Source: Candidatus Melainabacteria bacterium
GTDB lineage: Bacteria; Cyanobacteriota; Vampirovibrionia; Obscuribacterales; Obscuribacteraceae
NCBI GenBank assembly: GCA_017307165.1
Contig: JAFKGK010000001.1
Span: forward strand, 124,001 to 188,000
Length of the DNA: 64,000 nucleotides
Reading direction: 5' to 3'
Below the pieces are notes generated by a model. The model ran no database searches. It was not told the DNA's origin and was given only the letters and a program-made list of their open reading frames with translations. Positions 35,683 through 44,414 of this stretch are shown here, piece by piece; positions within the stretch are counted from its first letter, which is position 1, and every line of letters starts with the position of its first letter. The position numbers and the translations under genes are program-made.

Positions 35683-36900
35683 CTAAGCTCTCGCCCCCTT
35701 TAGACTTGTCAGATGCTCTCGGGCGCGCTCTCTCGCCCATCGATCGCACTGTAGTATATCTGGCAGGCTCGGCCTTTTGATTGGCTTATGCTCATCTAGC
35801 ACGGCTTCGATGTGGCGTCCTATATCTAAAAATCCGACCTCGTCCGCCAAAAATGCATCGACGAGGACCTCGTTGGCAGCATTTAACACACAAGCCGAGG
35901 AGTCATCAGTCTTTGCCACCTCCATGGCCAGTCTAAGGCAGGCAAATTTGTGCAAATCGGGTGGCTCGAAAGTCAGATCCTTGAGCTGAGTGAGGTTTAG
36001 ACGTGGAGTCAAAGGCGAGTGGACGCGCTCTGGGTGAAATATTGCAAAGTGAATGGGGATGCGCATGTCAGGCACGCCGAGCTGGCCTACGATCGAGCCG
36101 TCCACAAACTCGACTGCCGAATGCAAGATGGACTGAGGATGGATGACCACCTTGATCTTGTCTGCATCGATATCAAAGAGCCAGCGGGCCTCGATATATT
36201 CCAGACCTTTATTCATCAAGGTGGCGCTATCGATGGTGATCTTGGCGCCCATCGACCAGTTGGGATGCTTGAGCGCATCTTGCTTAGTCGCCTTTTGCAG
36301 GCCGGTCAAGGACCAGGTCCTAAATGGGCCGCCCGAGCCAGTAAGCAGGATCGCATGTACTTCTTCTTTCATTCGACCCTTAAGCAGGCTGGACTCGAGG
36401 GACTGAAAGATCGCCGAATGCTCGCTATCCACCGGGATTATGCGTGCACCGCTTTTTGCCGCGGCCTCGTTGACGAGGTGTCCGGCTGCCACCATTGTTT
36501 CTTTGTTGGCCAGAGCGATCGTCTTACCTTGTGCGATAGCCGCAAGAGTCGGCTCGACGCCGAGAAAACCCACCACCGCCGTCACCAACAGCTCAGCCTC
36601 CGGGTGGCAGGCTACTGCCATCAATCCCTCGTGCCCAGCCATCACCTCTATATTTTTCTTTTTGCCTGCATCCTGATACTCTCGAGATCCAAGCCAATCA
36701 TGGATGAGGCGAGCAGACTCCGTATCCGGTAATGACACCAGATCTGGTGCGCAGTCGATGATTTGCTGCTTGAGTAGGTCCAGATTGCGCTTGCCAGCGG
36801 CCAGAGCTACGACTTGCAAGCGGTCGGGCTGCGATGCCACCACATCGATCGTCTGTGTGCCGATCGAGCCTGTCGAGCCTATGATGCTGATTTTTTTCAT
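35683..36900 (-). CDS. dxr: 1-deoxy-D-xylulose 5-phosphate reductoisomerase
   Basis: Second enzyme of the MEP route to isoprenoids, turning DXP into MEP with NADPH. The 405-residue product has the NADPH motif GSTGSIG (8-14), the substrate/metal motifs ANKETMVAAG and IPVDSEHSAIFQ, the serine-rich substrate loop LTGSGGPFR and MNKGLEYIEARWLF. It precedes upp by one base on the same strand. The MEP pathway fits a bacterium of cyanobacterial type but is not diagnostic. Confidence 0.97.
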   Translation of the reverse strand: MKKISIIGSTGSIGTQTIDVVASQPDRLQVVALAAGKRNLDLLKQQIIDCAPDLVSLPDTESARLIHDWLGSREYQDAGKKKNIEVMAGHEGLMAVACHPEAELLVTAVVGFLGVEPTLAAIAQGKTIALANKETMVAAGHLVNEAAAKSGARIIPVDSEHSAIFQSLESSLLKGRMKEEVHAILLTGSGGPFRTWSLTGLQKATKQDALKHPNWSMGAKITIDSATLMNKGLEYIEARWLFDIDADKIKVVIHPQSILHSAVEFVDGSIVGQLGVPDMRIPIHFAIFHPERVHSPLTPRLNLTQLKDLTFEPPDLHKFACLRLAMEVAKTDDSSACVLNAANEVLVDAFLADEVGFLDIGRHIEAVLDEHKPIKRPSLPDILQCDRWARERAREHLTSLKGARA

Positions 36901-36938
36901 TTAAATTGGTCTATTAAAACTAGCCTAGAACAAGTCAT

Positions 36939-37979
36939 TTAAAAATTGCGCGGCGGCAGATCCGGAGGCAATTGGAAGCGCGGAAAACTATTGTTGACGA
37001 TATGGTTGCGGATCACAGTCAATGCTGCCGATCTCGCCTGCGATTGATCGTAGCTGCCACCCCAGAAACCATAAAACTGATCGGGATAGCGACGACTATT
37101 CCAATAGGGCACGCCTGGCATCAGAGGCTCGTAGACATTGCGTTGAGGGTAGCGGCCGATAGTGCCGAGCTGGCCGCCAGAGTCTTTGTGAGCGGCATCG
37201 AGCAAGGAGATTGCTTCGTCTATTTTGCGCAGAGTGACTGGATTGTTGAGGTCGACAGCGCGACCGCTCATGACGCCGTCTATGACTGGTTTGACCGCGC
37301 CGGCCATGAGAGTGTCAGCCAGGTAGATCTTAAAGTAGGGGTTTTCCGAAGTCTTGACTGCATCGCGCAAGGCTTGCTCCTGCTTAGCGAGAGCGACGTC
37401 CGATAGACGTGACATGCCTGCAAAATATTTGAGCGAAGAGGCCCCGCCGTCATAACTGGGATTGAAGCTCCGGTTGAAGCTCGCCATGTCGCCAAAGGTC
37501 TGCCTTGCATAAGCATCGTTGACCTCAAGTCTGAGCTTTTCGAAGGTGGTTTTTTCTTGTGGCAGCTCCAGATGCTGCAGATGGCTGGGGATGTAATGGC
37601 GCTTATTGCCATCGCCTCCGTCCTTTACCCAGAGAAAAAATCCTTTTGGGTCCTGCCAATAGTTGACCTTGGCATTGGCCGGAACATCGGTGATCTTTAG
37701 GGTGTCAAAATCTTGCTTAAAATTGGCGGCAGCGTAGTTGAGCTTGCGATCAAAGTCTTGGTCTTTTAAAGAGAGAATGAGAGCGTGGTTTTCGATATGC
37801 AGGCTGGGCGGCCGATTGTCGGCGACCTTTTGCACTTCTTGTGGATTATCTTTTGCCGGTTTCTCTTTTAATAAATCCACTGCCGACAGCGATCTCGTCT
37901 CGGTGCTCTGATCGGCCTGGCTCTGCGTCTGATCGGCCTGCTTGGATTTTTGGGGCTGGTCGAAGGTCATGTCGATCAC
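36939..37979 (-). CDS. hypothetical protein, Gln/Asp-rich N-terminus
   Basis: The 346-residue product has no signal peptide. The first 60 residues are polar and low-complexity (many Gln, Asp, Ser). The rest has alternating helices and short loops, with a Pro/Tyr-rich C-terminal region (PDQFYGFWGG, PPDLPPRNF). No family is recognised. An alternative ATG three codons in is as good a start. It is divergent from the small Gln/Pro-rich membrane protein to its right. Confidence 0.5.
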   Translation of the reverse strand: MIDMTFDQPQKSKQADQTQSQADQSTETRSLSAVDLLKEKPAKDNPQEVQKVADNRPPSLHIENHALILSLKDQDFDRKLNYAAANFKQDFDTLKITDVPANAKVNYWQDPKGFFLWVKDGGDGNKRHYIPSHLQHLELPQEKTTFEKLRLEVNDAYARQTFGDMASFNRSFNPSYDGGASSLKYFAGMSRLSDVALAKQEQALRDAVKTSENPYFKIYLADTLMAGAVKPVIDGVMSGRAVDLNNPVTLRKIDEAISLLDAAHKDSGGQLGTIGRYPQRNVYEPLMPGVPYWNSRRYPDQFYGFWGGSYDQSQARSAALTVIRNHIVNNSFPRFQLPPDLPPRNF

Positions 37980-38074
37980 TCTCTATTGGTCCAGGTTAAT
38001 TTTAAGGACCTTAGCAGCAAAAGCAATACGGGAACCACGTAGCAAAAAACAAGCCATTAGCAAGACAGTTGTCA

Positions 38075-38080
38075 TATAAT
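38075..38080 (+). promoter_or_regulatory. -10 box candidate for the Gln/Pro-rich membrane protein
   Basis: A perfect TATAAT lies 40 bases before the ATG. The -35 is poor (GCCATT at 17 bases). A small palindrome GACA-GT-TGTC overlaps the spacer. Confidence 0.35.
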
Positions 38081-38120
38081 TAGGCAGCTCTCAGAGTGCC
38101 CACCCCAAGGAGACCACACA

Positions 38121-38642
38121 ATGGATGGCAGCGGGATTGATTTTGTCGAAGCCGATTTTGGTCAAGAAGCCGCCGCCGGTGGGGCCGCACGTTTTACAAA
38201 GATGACGCAAAAGGACTGGCATAAATGGTCCAATGCCAAGTCGCGCAATCCTATCTATCCGCTTTTTCTCGGCGTGATATTTTTTGTCGTGGCCATTTGC
38301 TCTCCCTGGATACTCGATTGTATCCAAAGCGAAATGCTCAGTGAGCAGGCAGCAAAAATAGAGAGAGAAAATCAAATCAATGGTGTGGTGCCGCAGCAAA
38401 ACAGTGCAGCGGCTCAGATGCCCGGACATTATGAGGGATTTTTTAACCGGCAGGCACAAATCGAGACTCAGCCAGCGCAGCCGGCACCAGTCCAGCCTTA
38501 TGCCCAAGTGCAGCCAGCTAGTTATCAACAATCATATGATTTTGCGCAGCCATATGCGCAAGTCCAGCCGCAACAGCAATACTTGCCAGTTTACAACCAG
38601 CAGGGCGTGCCTACTCGGATGAGAGTCGTAGCCGATCGTTGA
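38121..38642 (+). CDS. single-pass membrane protein with Gln/Pro-rich tail
   Basis: The 173-residue product has a short basic segment (RFTKMTQKDWHKWSNAKSRN, about 24-43), one hydrophobic helix (about 48-66, PLFLGVIFFVVAI) and a long Gln/Pro/Ala/Tyr-rich tail with near repeats PYAQVQP. Such tails are usually extended and may bind SH3-like or cell-wall partners; none can be named. AAGGAG lies about 8 bases before the ATG. A bidirectional terminator follows. Confidence 0.65.
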   Translation: MDGSGIDFVEADFGQEAAAGGAARFTKMTQKDWHKWSNAKSRNPIYPLFLGVIFFVVAICSPWILDCIQSEMLSEQAAKIERENQINGVVPQQNSAAAQMPGHYEGFFNRQAQIETQPAQPAPVQPYAQVQPASYQQSYDFAQPYAQVQPQQQYLPVYNQQGVPTRMRVVADR

Positions 38643-38660
38643 GCCTATACCTGCAAATAA

Positions 38661-38692
38661 AAAAAGCCCCGCTCTGATCAGCGGGGCTTTTT
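38661..38692. terminator. bidirectional terminator
   Basis: A 13-bp stem (AAAAAGCCCCGCT with AGCGGGGCTTTTT) with a 6-base loop has A-runs on one side and T-runs on the other, so it can end both the plus gene before it and thrS on the minus strand. Confidence 0.9.
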
Positions 38693-38710
38693 ATTGCTCT
38701 TGCAGCCTAT

Positions 38711-40696
38711 CTAATTGGAGCTATTGGACTCTTCGGGATCGTTGCCTTGCTTGGTTTCGATTTCTTCTTTAAGCCTTGCAATCAGATCCTCGGCCGACAG
38801 CACGCCGAGATTGCCTTTGCGTCTATGACGCAGGGCGACTACGTTGTTTTCGAGCTCCTTATCGCCGATCACCACCATATACGGTATCTGCTCCACTTGA
38901 GCCTCGCGGATACGGTAATTGACGGTTTCCGAACGAGCATCCAGGCGGACGCGCATGTCGAGGTCTTGCATCATCCTGGTGATCTCTTGAGCGCGCTCGA
39001 GATGCCTGTCCGAGATGGGCAAGACGACTACTTGAGTCGGAGCGAGCCACAGAGGGAAAGCCCCGGCATAGTGCTCGATCAAGCCACCGCAAAATCTTTC
39101 CATCGATCCGAGCACCGCTCTGTGGACCATGATCACCTTGTGCTTATGGCCGTCTTCGCCAATGTAATTGACGTCAAAACGGTTAGGCAAGGTCAGATCG
39201 ACCTGCACGGTCGGTCCTTGCCACTCGCGGCCGATAGCATCAAAGAGCTTGACGTCGATCTTTGGCGCATAAAATGCACCGCCGCCTTCGTCTACCTCAT
39301 AATCCATATTGCGCTTCTTCATTGCGCCTTCCAGCGCACTGGTGGCCATTTCCCACTCCTCATCCGTGCCCATGGTACTGCCCTCGGGGCGGGTGGCCAG
39401 ATAGGCCTTGTACTTGTAGCCAAATGTAGTCATGAGCGAATCGATGAGATCGAGGATGCCTTCGATTTCGCCTTCGAGCTGTTCGGGAGTGCAAAAAATA
39501 TGCGAGTCGTCCTGCGTAAATCCGCGAACGCGCAGCATGCCGTGGAGTACGCCTGAGCGCTCGTAGCGATAGACTGTGCCCAGCTCGGCCATGCGGATCG
39601 GCAGATCACGATAGCTACGCAATTTTGACTTGTAGATCATGATATGGCCAGGGCAGTTCATCGGCTTGGCGCGATATGGTTGGCCATCGATGTCCATGGG
39701 CGAATACATGTTTTCGCCATAGTTTTCGAGGTGGCCCGAGATGCGGTACAGCTCTTCGTTTGCAATGTGAGGAGTATATACAAATTGGTAGCCACGGCGT
39801 TTGTGCTCGAGACGCCAGTAGTTTTCGATGGTATCGCGTACGGTGGCAAGATTGGGGTGCCAAAAGATCAGTCCTGCTCCGACTTCGTCATGAGTCGAAA
39901 AGAGGTCGAGCTGCTTGGCCAGACGACGGTGGTCGCGTTTTTCGGCTTCTTCGAGGCGCTGGAGGTAGGCCTCGAGGTCTTTTTTGTGCCAAAAACTTGT
40001 AGCGTATATGCGCTGCAGACGATCTTTATGCTCGTCACCACGCCAGTAGGAGCCTGATACGCGCAAGAGCTTAAAGGCCTTGATGTGATTGGTGGAAGGC
40101 AAATGAGGTCCACGGCAGAAGTCGTTCCAGATTGTCTTGCCTTCCTTGTCTTGCATCAGATACAAGGTAGGGTTGTGATGGCGATGCTCCTCGAGCAATT
40201 CGGCCTTAAATCGCTCGCCTGCATTTTTGAAGTCTCCCAATTGCTGGTCGACATCCGGTATGTCAAAACGCACCAGCTTTTGATTGGCCTCTGCGATCTT
40301 TTTCATCTCGGCTTCGATAGCGATCAGATCATCAGGATTGAGGGTGTGATCGGCGATGTCAAAATCGTAGTAGAAACCATCCTGGATGGTTGGTCCAATA
40401 GCGATTTTGGCATTGGGAAAGAGTTTTTGGACGGCCTGGGCCATGACGTGCGCGGTGGTGTGACGCAAGAGCTCGATAGCCTCTGGATCGTCTGGAGTGA
40501 GGATGCGCACGGTATCCCCGTCTTTAAGCGGGGTAAAGAGGTCGCGTAGCTCACCGTTGAGCATAAGGCCAACGGATTTGCGATAAAGGCCCTGCGAGAT
40601 GGATTGGGCCAGATCGGCGCCAGTCTGCCCCGCAGTCAGGCTTTTGGACGACCCATCGGGCAGCTTGACGGCAATCTGTTCTGTTACTTTTGACAT
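38711..40696 (-). CDS. thrS: threonine-tRNA ligase
   Basis: Attaches threonine to tRNA-Thr. The 661-residue product has the N-terminal TGS domain (about 1-65), the editing domain with LRHTTAHVMAQAV, the class II core with MNCPGHIMIYK and zinc-binding Cys/His (including DDSHIFCT), VMVHRAVLGSMERF, and the anticodon-binding domain. The tail is acidic and Asn-rich. No T-box leader is seen in the 56 bases before it, so it is not T-box controlled. It follows a hypothetical gene and mnmE on the same strand. Confidence 0.97.
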   Translation of the reverse strand: MSKVTEQIAVKLPDGSSKSLTAGQTGADLAQSISQGLYRKSVGLMLNGELRDLFTPLKDGDTVRILTPDDPEAIELLRHTTAHVMAQAVQKLFPNAKIAIGPTIQDGFYYDFDIADHTLNPDDLIAIEAEMKKIAEANQKLVRFDIPDVDQQLGDFKNAGERFKAELLEEHRHHNPTLYLMQDKEGKTIWNDFCRGPHLPSTNHIKAFKLLRVSGSYWRGDEHKDRLQRIYATSFWHKKDLEAYLQRLEEAEKRDHRRLAKQLDLFSTHDEVGAGLIFWHPNLATVRDTIENYWRLEHKRRGYQFVYTPHIANEELYRISGHLENYGENMYSPMDIDGQPYRAKPMNCPGHIMIYKSKLRSYRDLPIRMAELGTVYRYERSGVLHGMLRVRGFTQDDSHIFCTPEQLEGEIEGILDLIDSLMTTFGYKYKAYLATRPEGSTMGTDEEWEMATSALEGAMKKRNMDYEVDEGGGAFYAPKIDVKLFDAIGREWQGPTVQVDLTLPNRFDVNYIGEDGHKHKVIMVHRAVLGSMERFCGGLIEHYAGAFPLWLAPTQVVVLPISDRHLERAQEITRMMQDLDMRVRLDARSETVNYRIREAQVEQIPYMVVIGDKELENNVVALRHRRKGNLGVLSAEDLIARLKEEIETKQGNDPEESNSSN

Positions 40697-40752
40697 AAGT
40701 TCTTCCTTTTATTGACCGGCATCTACAAACTGCCGGATAAGAGGAGGATATT

Positions 40753-41301
40753 TTAGCAGGCAAACTCGGCCCTGAGCTGGGATGCAAAGGCCATTAGATG
40801 CTCTTGCGTGGTGAAAAACCTTATCCCCAGCGCGTCATAGCGATAGATACCTGTCTCAACATTTCCGGCGTCCACATGGCAATAGACTCTAAAGCCACCG
40901 CCGACTCTCTTGACCATGAGCTCCAAAGAGGGCTCGGATGGCTCAAAAAGGAGTTGAGACTTGTCGCCTGCGACAAAGGTCTCGATTTTTTGCGCCAGGA
41001 GGGCTACCTCGTCCTGCGGCGTGCGGCAGAGCAGGTAGGCGTGGGCGACGGCCTGGATGTCCTGGACGGCATTTTGTATCTCGTTTTCAAAGAGCATGTG
41101 GTCAAAAGAATCGGCAGGCGTGCAAAAATCAAGACTGCGCCCGCCATTGGTCAAATTGATGGTGAAATATTGCCAGGTCTGCTCGTCAGGCATCAGACCC
41201 TTGTCGGCGATCTGAGTCTTTGCCTTGATCGAGAGTTTGTTGCCAGCTGAGATCTCGATGTGGCTCTTGTACTCTTCGTCTTCTGATTGCAGGCGTGCCA
41301 T
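40753..41301 (-). CDS. hypothetical protein
   Basis: The 182-residue soluble protein has mixed alpha/beta composition, with NGGRSLDFCTPADSFDHMLFENEIQNAVQDIQ cut here into a strand and two helices, and a C-terminal beta pair. No motif is recognised. It lies between mnmE (24 bases upstream) and thrS (56 bases downstream), all on the minus strand, so it may be co-transcribed with them. That neighbourhood alone does not assign a role. Confidence 0.6.
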   Translation of the reverse strand: MARLQSEDEEYKSHIEISAGNKLSIKAKTQIADKGLMPDEQTWQYFTINLTNGGRSLDFCTPADSFDHMLFENEIQNAVQDIQAVAHAYLLCRTPQDEVALLAQKIETFVAGDKSQLLFEPSEPSLELMVKRVGGGFRVYCHVDAGNVETGIYRYDALGIRFFTTQEHLMAFASQLRAEFAC

Positions 41302-41325
41302 TGCTTTTGATTTCCTATATTTAGA

Positions 41326-42774
41326 TTATTTGCCGATGCAAAAATTGGCAAAGACTTCAGTGATTATTTCTTCGGTAACGACATCTCCGGCAATTTCATC
41401 CAGAGCATCCAGGCTGCCTCTCAGATCGGTCGACAGACAATCTTGAGGCAATCCTGCCCTCACGGTCTTTTGAGCATCGGCTAGACTCGCCAGGGCTCGT
41501 TTGCAGAGCTGGCTCTGGCGTTCGTTGAGAGAGCCGCCAAGCTCTTGCAGATGAGAGCCTTGAGTGGCAAATATTTCGATGGCCGAACGCAGGCTATCGA
41601 GGCCATCGCCAGTCGTACTACTGATCTTGAGCGGCTCATCGGCAGACTCGGCCAGGGCAAAATGCAGAGATGTGCCAAATTGTTTTTGGATATCCGCCCT
41701 TGTCCATCTCGCCTCTGGTGCCAGGTCGCTCTTGCTGAGGGCGATAAGGACAGGAGTCTGTCTCTTTGCCAATTCGGCCACTATTTCTTTTTCGTCATCT
41801 CCCGGACCAGTTTGGCCATCGATGAGCAAGAGGGTCAGGTCGGCCTCGGCTATGGCCTTGATAGTGCGGTCTATGCCGATCTGCTCGACCGTGTCTTTAG
41901 TGTCACGCACGCCGGCCGTATCGATCAAGATCACTGGCAGGCCATTGATATCCACTGGTTCTTCGATCGAGTCGCGAGTGGTGCCAGGGATGTCCGTGAC
42001 GATGGCTCGCTCAAATTTGAGCAGTTTGTTCATCAGACTGGACTTGCCTGCATTGGGACGACCGACGATGGCTAGCTTGAGACCCGTTCGCAGATAGCGT
42101 CCAGAGCGCGAGGTGCGATCGAGCTCCGCCAATTTTTCGATGCTCGACTCCAATATCCCGGCGATATCGTCAAAGGGCAATTCGCCTACTTCTTCGGGAA
42201 AATCAATACCGGCTGTGATGCGCGTCATCAATTGCATCAAAGACTTTCGCACTAGTTTGATCTCATCGCCCAGTGCTCCTTTTAGAGCAGTCAAAGCCAA
42301 GCGAGACTGGCGCTCGGTCTTGGAGGTCAAAAGATCCAGCACAGCTTCGGCCTGGGTCAAATCGATGCGACCGTTGAGAAAAGCACGCTTGGTAAATTCG
42401 CCTTTCTGCGCCAGACGGCAGCCCGTGTTCAGGAGCAGATCCGTGATCTTGCGCGTTACGACTGGAGAACCATGGCAATTGATCTCGACCAGATCTTCTC
42501 CTGTATATGTGTGCGGTGCCCTGTAGACTATCGCCACCACCTCATCGATTGCCTCACCCGATGCCGGTTCTATTATTTGGCCAACATATGCTTTATGAGA
42601 GACGGCATTCCATTTGCCCTGGCTATCGCTTTCTAAATTTTTTTGCTTTGCATTAAAAATGCGCGCCGTGATGCCGATCGCGTCTGGTCCGGAAACCCGC
42701 ACTATTGCTATCGCTCCGAGACCGGGAGCGGAAGAGAGAGCGGCAATGGTGTCATTTGCGATCATCAAACTCAC
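41326..42774 (-). CDS. mnmE: tRNA-modification GTPase MnmE
   Basis: With MnmG, builds the cmnm5U modification on tRNA wobble uridines. The 482-residue product has the formyl-THF-binding N-domain (SSAPGLGAIAIVRVSGP), the helical middle domain, the G domain with GRPNAGKSSLMN and DTAGVRDT, and the invariant C-terminal CIGK, whose Cys is catalytic. The start may be GTG as given or the ATG three codons later; both have weak ribosome sites. It is divergent from the HU gene with the basic tail. Confidence 0.95.
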   Translation of the reverse strand: MSLMIANDTIAALSSAPGLGAIAIVRVSGPDAIGITARIFNAKQKNLESDSQGKWNAVSHKAYVGQIIEPASGEAIDEVVAIVYRAPHTYTGEDLVEINCHGSPVVTRKITDLLLNTGCRLAQKGEFTKRAFLNGRIDLTQAEAVLDLLTSKTERQSRLALTALKGALGDEIKLVRKSLMQLMTRITAGIDFPEEVGELPFDDIAGILESSIEKLAELDRTSRSGRYLRTGLKLAIVGRPNAGKSSLMNKLLKFERAIVTDIPGTTRDSIEEPVDINGLPVILIDTAGVRDTKDTVEQIGIDRTIKAIAEADLTLLLIDGQTGPGDDEKEIVAELAKRQTPVLIALSKSDLAPEARWTRADIQKQFGTSLHFALAESADEPLKISSTTGDGLDSLRSAIEIFATQGSHLQELGGSLNERQSQLCKRALASLADAQKTVRAGLPQDCLSTDLRGSLDALDEIAGDVVTEEIITEVFANFCIGK

Positions 42775-42885
42775 AATCTATCTGCCTTGAGTACTTGAAC
42801 TAGCTAAATGAGGATGGTAGCATCTCTCACTGTTTTGAGGCTCCTTTATGGAGTTCTTCGTCTCCGACAGCTTAGGAAAAAATGC

Positions 42886-43368
42886 ATGAATAAAGCAGAA
42901 TTAGTGGATTCCGTTGCTAAGGTTACCGGACAAGCCAAAAATCAAGTCAGCGATACAGTCGCTGCTCTCTTGCACGCCATGACTCAGTCTATGGCCAAAG
43001 GCGAGCGTGTCACGCTCGTTGGTTTTGGTACTTTCGAACGTCGTCAAAGAAAAGCACGCACAGGTGTCAATCCGCAGAATCCCAAGCAAAAGCTCAAGAT
43101 CGAAGCGGCAAAAGTGCCAGTTTTTCGTGCCGGCCAGGAGCTCAAGGATGTAGTAGATGGTCGCGCCAAGCAAGCTCCCTTGCCCAAGGCAGTGACCGAA
43201 CACAAGGCCGAAAAGCCCGCTAAAAAGGCTGCTGCCAAACCGGCAAGCAAAGCCGCCAAGCCCGCTAAAAAAGCAGTTGCCAAAAAAGCCGCTCCTAAAA
43301 AAGTTGCAGCTAAAAAGGCAGCTCCAGCCAAAAAGAAACCCGTGGCCAAGGCCAAAAAGCGTCGTTAG
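42886..43368 (+). CDS. HU-family nucleoid protein with histone H1-like tail
   Basis: The first 95 residues are a normal HU (NKAELVDSV start, VTLVGFGTFE, RTGVNPQNPK arm). The next 65 residues are a low-complexity Lys/Ala/Pro tail (AKKAAAKPA, KKAVAKKA, KKVAAKKAAPAKKK) like histone H1 and the tails of HupS/Hlp proteins. The ATG has AGGA 8 bases upstream; a longer frame would add a non-conserved leader. The tail should add DNA affinity and could compact the nucleoid. A plain HU with the same first residues is also in this window. Confidence 0.93.
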   Translation: MNKAELVDSVAKVTGQAKNQVSDTVAALLHAMTQSMAKGERVTLVGFGTFERRQRKARTGVNPQNPKQKLKIEAAKVPVFRAGQELKDVVDGRAKQAPLPKAVTEHKAEKPAKKAAAKPASKAAKPAKKAVAKKAAPKKVAAKKAAPAKKKPVAKAKKRR

Positions 43369-43408
43369 ACCGTTTTTGAGTCGATGGACCAAACTGGTGA
43401 AAACAAGC

Positions 43409-43437
43409 ACAAGGCCCCTGTTATGCAGGGGCCTTGT
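43409..43437. terminator. hairpin/terminator between HU-H1 and truB
   Basis: A 12-bp stem (ACAAGGCCCCTG with CAGGGGCCTTGT) and a 5-base loop sit between the convergent HU-H1 and truB genes. Only scattered T follow on each side, so efficiency is uncertain. Confidence 0.6.
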
Positions 43438-43458
43438 TGCTGTTGAGTCTTTTTTGCT

Positions 43459-44412
43459 CTAGCTTGCAAAGACTACTTCCGGTCGCAGTATGTCGAGCTC
43501 CCGGTCTACTCTGGCTACCAGAGCCGGTTTTGGTGCTTGGTCGGCATCGTCAGCCCGCGCGATCAAGTAAAAGGTCTCGCTGAGATCTTGTATATTGTCC
43601 AGGTTTGAAAGGGCTATTTTTTGCCCGAGACACAGGCGGTCAACGATGGTGGCAGCCAGTGTCAGGCTTTTGGGTATCAAGGCATCCTCGGGGCGAGTGA
43701 GGTGCTTTTGCAGGGCCGCTCGATCACTAGCGAGATTTTGTTGTCGAGCAATTTGCTCAAAATCTGCTAGTGCTATGGAGTCTTTGATGTCCAGCCTGCC
43801 TGCCTTGGTCCGCAAGAGATGGGCAAGAGTGGCGCGCGTGCCGAGGGCCAGGCCCAGATCTCGCGCAATCGAGCGTATATAGGTCCCTTTGCTGCAAGAT
43901 ATGTCCAGAGTGATATAAGGCAGATCTATATCCAGCTTGTCTATTTTGTATATTGTCACCGATCTTGGTGCTATAGCACTTTTGTCCGGCAACTGGTCCG
44001 GACGATTGCGCGCCAGGTCGTAGAGCCTTTCTCCATTGATCTGGATGGCGCTGTAGATTGGCGGCACCTGTTCGATCGCTCCGATAAAGGGAGCGAGGGC
44101 ATTACTCAGCTGCTCATGGGAAAGTGTCTCAGGTATGGGGGCCTCGGCGATGATTGCTCCTTCGAGATCGTCGGTGGCTGTTTGTCTACCGAGCAAAATC
44201 TTTGCCTTGTAGGCCTTGTCTTCATCAAGAAAACGCAAGAGTCTGGTGGCCTTGCCAAATGCCACAGTCATCACTCCTTCGGCGAGCGGATCCAGAGTGC
44301 CGCCGTGTCCGATCTGCTTGACACGAGTGGCTTTGCGCAGACGCGCAACGACGTCGTGCGAGCTGATGCCCACAGGCTTGTTGATATTTAAAAAGCCAAG
44401 TACGCTGTCCAG
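43459..44412 (-). CDS. truB: tRNA pseudouridine synthase B (probable CTG start)
   Basis: Makes pseudouridine 55 in tRNA. The product has the catalytic Asp in GGTLDPLAEGV (residue 41 here), the SKGTYIRSIARDLG motif and the C-terminal PUA-like part. The conserved TruB N-terminus FLNINKPVGISSHD is encoded upstream of the first in-frame GTG, which falls inside it (the V of KPVG). No ATG, GTG or TTG exists between that GTG and an in-frame stop 117 bases upstream. A CTG two bases after the rbfA stop would give a normal start (DSVLGFLNINKP). So a non-standard start is inferred, and the gene would be coupled to rbfA. Confidence 0.9.
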   Translation of the reverse strand: MDSVLGFLNINKPVGISSHDVVARLRKATRVKQIGHGGTLDPLAEGVMTVAFGKATRLLRFLDEDKAYKAKILLGRQTATDDLEGAIIAEAPIPETLSHEQLSNALAPFIGAIEQVPPIYSAIQINGERLYDLARNRPDQLPDKSAIAPRSVTIYKIDKLDIDLPYITLDISCSKGTYIRSIARDLGLALGTRATLAHLLRTKAGRLDIKDSIALADFEQIARQQNLASDRAALQKHLTRPEDALIPKSLTLAATIVDRLCLGQKIALSNLDNIQDLSETFYLIARADDADQAPKPALVARVDRELDILRPEVVFAS

Positions 44413-44414
44413 AT

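Noticed and set aside
36019-36732. 237-codon plus-strand frame inside dxr
   Set aside because: The minus strand encodes a well-conserved Dxr, and the plus frame looks like its mirror with no ribosome site.
40697-40752. T-box leader for thrS
   Set aside because: The gap is only 56 bases and has no T-box motif or terminator/antiterminator pair.
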